From Bacillota bacterium (GTDB lineage: Bacteria > Bacillota > Clostridia > Peptostreptococcales > Anaerovoracaceae), in contig JAGATO010000007.1 in NCBI GenBank assembly GCA_017621195.1, forward strand, positions 1-11,134: DNA of 11,134 nt, written 5' to 3'. Made by a program: the position numbers and the translations under genes. The notes under the pieces were generated by a model. It had not been told where the DNA came from, did not search any database, and saw nothing but the letters and a program-made list of their open reading frames with translations. Below, piece by piece: positions 6,703-11,134 of the stretch; position 1 is the first letter of the stretch; each line of letters starts with the position of its first letter.

Positions 6703-8232
6703 ATGACCTATGCACAGATCGCCATCATGGCGACCATCATCCTCTATCTATGTTTTGTAATTGTGGTGGGCATCGCCATCGGGCGGCGGTCCAAGAAGAG
6801 CTCCGAAGGGTTCTATCTGGGCGGTCGCGGCATGGGCCCTCTCGTTACGGCCATGAGCGCCGAAGCCTCGGACATGAGTTCCTGGCTGCTGATGGGACTG
6901 CCCGGCGTAGCCTATCTCAGCGGCGTGGCCGATGCCAGCTGGACGGCTATCGGTCTGGCGCTGGGTACCTATCTGAACTTCCTGCTGGTGGCAAGGCGGC
7001 TGCGCCGCTACAGCGTGCAGCTGGACGCCATCACCGTTCCCTCCTTCATCTCCCGGCGGTACGGTGAGAAGAAGCCGGTCATCATGTGCATCGCATCGCT
7101 GATCATCCTGATCTTCTTCGTACCCTATGTGGCCTCCGGACTGGCGGCCATCGGGAAGCTGTTCAACAGTCTATTCGGCTGGGATTACATGATGGCTGTG
7201 GTCATCGGTACCATCGTCATCATCAGCTACACGTCGGTAGGCGGCTTCGGGGCGGTAGCCACCATGGATTTGATTCAGTCCATCATCATGAGCGTGGCGC
7301 TGATCGTCATCACCGTCTTCGGCATCGTTCAGGCCGGCGGCCTGGATGCGGTGGCTGCCAATGCCAAAGCCCTTCCCGGCTATCTGAGTTTGACCGAGAT
7401 GCACGACGCCTCGTCCAATGGGGCTCAGCCCTACGGTTTCCTGACCATCGTTTCCACCCTGGCCTGGGGCCTGGGCTACTTCGGAATGCCTCACATTTTG
7501 ATCCGTTTCATGGCCATCCGCGAAGAAAAGGAATTGACGCTGTCCCGGCGCATCGCTTCCGTCTGGGTGGTGATCTCCATGACCGTGGCCATCTGCATCG
7601 GCATGATCGGCTACAGCGTTTCCAAAGCGGGCCGGATTCCTCTGCTGGAAGGCAGCGCTTCGGAGACGGTCATCGTGCAGATCTCCAACCTGCTGTCCAC
7701 CTTCGGACTTCTGCCGGCCATCGTTGCCGGGTTCATTCTGGCAGGAATTCTGGCAGCAACCATGTCCACGGCGGATTCTCAGCTTCTGGCGGCGGCGTCG
7801 GCCTTCTCGGAAAACCTGCTGCAGGATGTGTTCCGCATTAAGCTGACCCAGAAGCAGACCATGATCGTGGCGCGGCTGACGGTCATCTGCATCGCGGTGA
7901 TTGCCGTGTTTTTGGCGGCTGACCCCAACAGCAGCGTCTTCCAGATCGTGTCCTTCGCCTGGGCGGGCTTCGGCGCCACCTTCGGTCCTGCCATGCTGTG
8001 CGCTCTGTTCTGGAGGCGCAGCAACCGACACGGTATTCTGGCGGGCATGGTGGTGGGAGCCGTCATGGTATTCGTATGGAAGTTCCTGATCCGACCCATG
8101 GGCGGCGTCTGGGGAATTTACGAGCTGCTTCCTGCCTTCCTGTGTGCCATCGTTGCCGTCGTCATCGTGTCGCTTCTGACTCCGGAGCCGGAGCGGGAGA
8201 TCCTGGACAGCTTTGACGAATACAACCGGTAA
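6703..8232 (+). CDS. putP: Sodium/solute symporter, PutP-type (Na+/proline)
   Basis: The product is a 509-residue SSS-family carrier with about 13 membrane helices, close to E. coli PutP (502) in length. It carries the PutP landmarks LGGRGMG (39-45, functional Arg42), SAEASDMSSWLLMGLPG (52-68, Asp57 equivalent to PutP Asp55), YFGMPHILIRFMA (259-271) and the Na+-site helix AATMSTADSQLL (351-362, Ser355 and Thr356 equivalent to PutP Ser340 and Thr341). With the numbering offset by two, Glu54 replaces a Gly conserved in E. coli PutP. Proline is the likely substrate, but other SSS substrates are possible. AAGGAG (about 6690-6695) sits 7 bases before ATG 6703. It lies between the VanY-like gene and miaB with short gaps and no terminator, so co-transcription is plausible. 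Na+ extruded by an antiporter such as the one at 3048-4271 could drive it. Confidence 0.88.
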   Translation: MTYAQIAIMATIILYLCFVIVVGIAIGRRSKKSSEGFYLGGRGMGPLVTAMSAEASDMSSWLLMGLPGVAYLSGVADASWTAIGLALGTYLNFLLVARRLRRYSVQLDAITVPSFISRRYGEKKPVIMCIASLIILIFFVPYVASGLAAIGKLFNSLFGWDYMMAVVIGTIVIISYTSVGGFGAVATMDLIQSIIMSVALIVITVFGIVQAGGLDAVAANAKALPGYLSLTEMHDASSNGAQPYGFLTIVSTLAWGLGYFGMPHILIRFMAIREEKELTLSRRIASVWVVISMTVAICIGMIGYSVSKAGRIPLLEGSASETVIVQISNLLSTFGLLPAIVAGFILAGILAATMSTADSQLLAAASAFSENLLQDVFRIKLTQKQTMIVARLTVICIAVIAVFLAADPNSSVFQIVSFAWAGFGATFGPAMLCALFWRRSNRHGILAGMVVGAVMVFVWKFLIRPMGGVWGIYELLPAFLCAIVAVVIVSLLTPEPEREILDSFDEYNR

Positions 8233-8247
8233 AAGAGAGGAAAAGCA

Positions 8248-9609
8248 ATGGAAAAACAAAAGACATTTTATATACAGACGTTCGGGTGTCAGATGAACGA
8301 ACACGATTCCGAGACGCTGGCGGGGATGTTGACGGAGATGGGCTTCGTGGAAGGCAAGACCAAGACCGGCGTGGATCTGGTGATCCTGAACACCTGCAGC
8401 GTGAGAGAAAATGCGGACAAGCGGTTTTTCGGAACGCTGGGCCAGCTGAAGCGTCACAAGGAGGAATGCCCGGAATACACGGTGGCCGTGTGCGGCTGCA
8501 TGATGCAGCAGCAGCACGTCATCGATACGCTGAAGGCCAAGTATCCATGGGTGGATCTGGTGTTCGGAACTCACAATATCCATCAGTTTCCGGAGCTGAT
8601 CAAAAACGTGATGGCGGAGCGAGAGAAGATCGTGGAGGTATGGCCCGACGGCGGCGAGATCGTGGAAGGCCTGCCGGCCAAGCGGGTCTATCCCTTCAAG
8701 TCCTTCGTCAACATCATGTACGGCTGCAACAACTTCTGCACCTACTGCATCGTTCCCTATACCCGTGGCCGGGAGCGGAGCCGTCGGCCGGAGGAGATCG
8801 TGGCCGAGGTAAAGGCGCTGGCCGCCGACGGTGTAAAGGATATTACGCTTTTGGGGCAGAACGTGAATTCCTACGGCGTCAGCCCTCACGGAGAGGACGG
8901 CTACTGCTACAAGAACGAAAATGGCCCGGATTTTGCGGGGCTGTTGTACCTGTTGAACGACATCGAAGGGATTGAGCGGATCCATTTCATGACTTCCCAT
9001 CCTAAGGATCTGTCGGATCACCTGATCCAGGCCTTCGTGGACTGCGACAAGCTGTGCAATCAGATTCACCTTCCCGTTCAGGCCGGAAGCACGGAGATCC
9101 TGCGCTGCATGAATCGGAAGTACACCAAGGAGCAGTATCTGGAACTGGTGAAGAAGCTGAGAGCCGCCGTTCCCGACATCGCCATCACCACTGACCTGAT
9201 CGTGGGCTTCCCCGGCGAGACGGAGGAGGATTTCCAGGAGACGCTGGATCTGGTTCGCCAGGTGGAGTACGATTCGGCCTTTACCTTCCTGTATTCCATC
9301 CGCAAGGGTACGCCGGCGGAGAAGTATCCGGATCAGGTGCCGGAAGAGGTGAAGCACGATCGGTTCAATCGTCTGGTGGAAACCATCCACGAAATTCAGG
9401 GTCGGAAGGCTCAGGCCTATCAGGGCCGGGTGGAAAAGGTTCTGGTGGAGGGCTTGAGCCAGCGGAATTCCAAGACCTACACGGGCCGCACCGAATCGGG
9501 AAAGACGGTCAACTTCTTCGGACGAAAAGAACTGGTGGGTCAGATCGTGGATGTGAAGATCACCGAATGCAAGACATTTAGCCTGTGGGGCGAAGTAGTA
9601 GAACCATAA
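8248..9609 (+). CDS. miaB: tRNA-2-methylthio-N6-dimethylallyladenosine synthase MiaB
   Basis: MiaB is a cytoplasmic radical-SAM methylthiotransferase that adds the 2-methylthio group to i6A37 in tRNAs reading U-starting codons. The 453-residue product has the usual three parts. The N-terminal UPF0004 domain opens with YIQTFGCQMN and has iron-sulfur ligands Cys14, Cys50 and Cys84. The radical-SAM core has Cys160, Cys164 and Cys167 in GCNNFCTYCIVPYTRGRERSR, with HLPVQAGS (274-281) and TTDLIVGFPGET (314-325) further on. The C-terminal TRAM RNA-binding domain spans about 384-450. A short extra stretch (about 211-226) interrupts the segment after NSYG. The MiaB subfamily, rather than MtaB or RimO, is favoured by the FGCQMNEHDSE start and NTCSVRENA. 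GAGGAAAA lies just before ATG 8248, and putP ends 15 bases upstream. Clostridial miaB is often near mutS; here a sensor kinase follows. Confidence 0.96.
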   Translation: MEKQKTFYIQTFGCQMNEHDSETLAGMLTEMGFVEGKTKTGVDLVILNTCSVRENADKRFFGTLGQLKRHKEECPEYTVAVCGCMMQQQHVIDTLKAKYPWVDLVFGTHNIHQFPELIKNVMAEREKIVEVWPDGGEIVEGLPAKRVYPFKSFVNIMYGCNNFCTYCIVPYTRGRERSRRPEEIVAEVKALAADGVKDITLLGQNVNSYGVSPHGEDGYCYKNENGPDFAGLLYLLNDIEGIERIHFMTSHPKDLSDHLIQAFVDCDKLCNQIHLPVQAGSTEILRCMNRKYTKEQYLELVKKLRAAVPDIAITTDLIVGFPGETEEDFQETLDLVRQVEYDSAFTFLYSIRKGTPAEKYPDQVPEEVKHDRFNRLVETIHEIQGRKAQAYQGRVEKVLVEGLSQRNSKTYTGRTESGKTVNFFGRKELVGQIVDVKITECKTFSLWGEVVEP

Positions 9610-9657
9610 GGGACGCCGAACGGGGAGCGCAATGGGAGGGGTTCCAAACGACAGGAC

Positions 9658-9665
9658 GGAGGTGA
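9658..9665 (+). promoter_or_regulatory. Shine-Dalgarno of the sensor kinase (favours the 9671 start)
   Basis: GGAGGTGA is an extended match to the 16S rRNA 3' end, with 5 bases from its end to ATG 9671. An in-frame ATG at 9632 also exists, with GGGGAG a few bases before it, and would add 13 mostly polar residues. The later start is preferred. Confidence 0.65.
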
Positions 9666-9670
9666 GGAGG

Positions 9671-11134
9671 ATGAAACAGGAGAAGAGAACGATGCTGCGG
9701 AAGCTGTCCGTGGCAGCCGGGGCCGTAGCCGGACTGATGATGGCGATGTTTCTTCTGTTCCTGCTGATCGCCTCCCCCAACAGTGTCATCCAACAGCCCA
9801 GGACCGACGACGGATTCGTTCGCATGGAAGGAGTGTCCCGCAGGGAGCGGACCGAGGAAGCCGCGACTATCGGGATTGCCGTAGACTACAGCGTCACTGT
9901 GGGCCAGGAACTGGATCACGACGTCTGCCTCGGTTTTTACGCCGTTCACCAGTACGCTCAGGTGCTCCTGGACGGGGAACTGATCTATAGTCGGATGCCT
10001 CAGGAGGGCGGAAGCATCGTTCAGACGCCGGGAAGCTACTGGGCCATGCTTCCTGTCTATCGGGAGGATGCGGGAAAGGAAATCCGTGTTTCCGTTTATC
10101 CCGCATACGAGAGTTTCCGAGACCGGGAGGTGGAGCTTCTGTTGGGGTCGGATCTGGCGATGTACCGTGACCGGCTTCGAAAGGATCTGCCAGTGCTTTT
10201 GACCAGCGGTCTGACCTTTCTGGTGGGCTTGGTGTATCTGGGGATGGCCCTGTATTATCTGGCCTGCGGAAAGAGCGGACGGAAGCTGCTGTGCATCGGT
10301 ATGTTCGGTATATTTCTGGGGATCTGGCGCTTTGCGGATACCCGGTTTTCTCCCTTTCTATATCAGGGAAACACGGTCTTTCTGTACTACATTTCCCTGT
10401 GCACCATGATGTTCAGCATTCTGCCTTTCATGAAATCCCAGAAACGGGAAGAAGGGAGCCGCTGGATCGATGGCTTCTGTCTGGCCGCCGCCGTGACCAT
10501 AATCGTTCAGATGGGACTTCAGCTGTTCTGCGGCATCGATTTGCGCCGGACGTTGATTCTGACTCACGGTTTCATAGTGACGGGGGTTCTGCTTCTGCTG
10601 GGTGCTGTGATCCGGCAGTGGATCGGCACTTCCGTCCGCGGGGAGACGCTGAGGGAGCGGGTGATGCTCCTGATCATCCTGGGAGGAATACTGATGGACA
10701 CCGCCGCCTTTTTTATCCGCAGAACGTCCTCCGGAATCCTGTTTACGCTGTTAGCCTTTTTGGCCTACGTAGCGGTGACGGGCATCGTATTCATTTTGGA
10801 TTATAATCGGAAGGAACGGCAGCTGACGGAGGTGCGGGTGACGACCACGATGAGTCAGATTCGTTCTCACTTCATCTTCAATGTCCTCAACGCGATCAGC
10901 GGCATGTGCAAGTACGATCCGGAGAAGGCGGACCGAACTATCGTCAGCTTTGCCCGGTATCTCCGGGCCAACATCGATATTCTGCAGGAGGATCAGCCGG
11001 TTCCCTTCCGCACGTCGCTGCGTCAGGTGGAGGACTATGTGGAATTGGAAAAGATCCGGTTCGGCGATAAGATCCGCTTCGTGGAGGAGATCGGCGAGGA
11101 CGGCTTCGTGATGCCCCTTTTGATCCTTCAGCCC
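9671..11134 (+). CDS. LytS/YesM-type sensor histidine kinase with 7TM sensor, 3'-truncated
   Basis: The frame is open to the last base, giving the first 488 residues. Order: a hydrophobic signal anchor (about 12-34); an extracellular beta-rich region (35-172) with HQYAQVLLDGELIYS and a GSYWAMLPVY stretch, like the ligand-binding ectodomains of 7TM-DISM-type receptors; then seven predicted helices (about 173-197, 205-220, 234-254, 266-287, 294-316, 330-348, 354-377). A short cytoplasmic linker leads to the His_kinase (PF06580-type) box QIRSHFIFNVLNAI with phospho-acceptor His400, and to YLRANID, VEDYVELEKIRFGDKI and the start of the LILQP motif that precedes the N-box. The ATP-binding domain is beyond the window. 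Relatives usually have Pro before the His; here it is Ser399. The expected partner is a LytTR or AraC-type response regulator, probably just downstream. The ligand is unknown. No terminator separates it from miaB (61-base gap). Confidence 0.85.
   Translation, partial: MKQEKRTMLRKLSVAAGAVAGLMMAMFLLFLLIASPNSVIQQPRTDDGFVRMEGVSRRERTEEAATIGIAVDYSVTVGQELDHDVCLGFYAVHQYAQVLLDGELIYSRMPQEGGSIVQTPGSYWAMLPVYREDAGKEIRVSVYPAYESFRDREVELLLGSDLAMYRDRLRKDLPVLLTSGLTFLVGLVYLGMALYYLACGKSGRKLLCIGMFGIFLGIWRFADTRFSPFLYQGNTVFLYYISLCTMMFSILPFMKSQKREEGSRWIDGFCLAAAVTIIVQMGLQLFCGIDLRRTLILTHGFIVTGVLLLLGAVIRQWIGTSVRGETLRERVMLLIILGGILMDTAAFFIRRTSSGILFTLLAFLAYVAVTGIVFILDYNRKERQLTEVRVTTTMSQIRSHFIFNVLNAISGMCKYDPEKADRTIVSFARYLRANIDILQEDQPVPFRTSLRQVEDYVELEKIRFGDKIRFVEEIGEDGFVMPLLILQP

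Noticed and set aside
7171..9825. 884-codon open frame on the minus strand, antisense to putP, miaB and the kinase start
   Set aside because: It runs across three convincing plus-strand genes and their gaps. Its product is low in recognisable motifs and rich in His, Asp, Gln and Arg, as expected from the complement of GC-biased codons.
1..11134. Mobile element, defence island, CRISPR array or biosynthetic cluster
   Set aside because: No transposase, integrase, terminal repeats, regularly spaced repeats, nuclease/toxin pairs or synthase genes were seen. Base composition is even across genes, with only the gap at 2884-3047 being AT-richer.

Overview
The window looks like chromosomal core sequence from a high-GC member of the Clostridia (Bacillota). 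The reasons are the gene order der-plsY-gpsA, strong purine-rich Shine-Dalgarno sequences ahead of almost every start, gene families usual for anaerobic Gram-positives (VanY-type carboxypeptidase, PutP, a LytS/YesM-type kinase with a seven-helix membrane sensor), and G+C clearly above 50% with strong third-position bias. The taxon is an inference from style and synteny. No transposase, integrase, phage gene, CRISPR array, tRNA or rRNA was seen.

Layout. (1) 1-2883, plus strand: a tight group of der (5' end cut off by the window), plsY and gpsA, with gaps of 1 and 17 bases. It combines ribosome assembly with the first acyl-transfer and backbone-forming steps of phospholipid synthesis. It is closed by a strong hairpin with a T-rich tail at 2947-3005. 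(2) 3048-4271: a CPA2-type Na+(K+)/H+ antiporter without a regulatory domain. (3) 4276-5127: a good sigma-A-like promoter and a class I glutamine-amidotransferase-like hydrolase of the PuuD/peptidase C26 family. (4) 5177-5701, minus strand: a gamma-class carbonic anhydrase-like left-handed beta-helix protein, convergent with the hydrolase and divergent from the next gene. (5) 5817-9609, plus strand: a membrane-anchored VanY-like D,D-carboxypeptidase, a PutP-type Na+/solute symporter and the tRNA-modifying radical-SAM enzyme MiaB, with short gaps (46 and 15 bases). (6) 9671 (or 9632) to the right edge: the first 488 residues of a LytS-type sensor histidine kinase; its ATPase domain lies beyond the window.

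The genes fall into two housekeeping groups (lipid and ribosome; envelope, transport and tRNA) separated by ion-transport and single-gene units. The antiporter and the PutP-type symporter are functionally complementary: one can expel Na+ and the other can spend the Na+ gradient on solute uptake. They are not in one operon.

I do not see a previously undescribed multi-gene system. The points most worth a second look are an A6 tract at the vanY-like start, where losing one A would fuse a well-placed ATG to the reading frame; the elaborate hairpin ahead of the antiporter; the 7TM sensor kinase with Ser in place of the usual Pro before its phospho-acceptor His; and a 27-base-period duplication across the stop codon of the C26 hydrolase.
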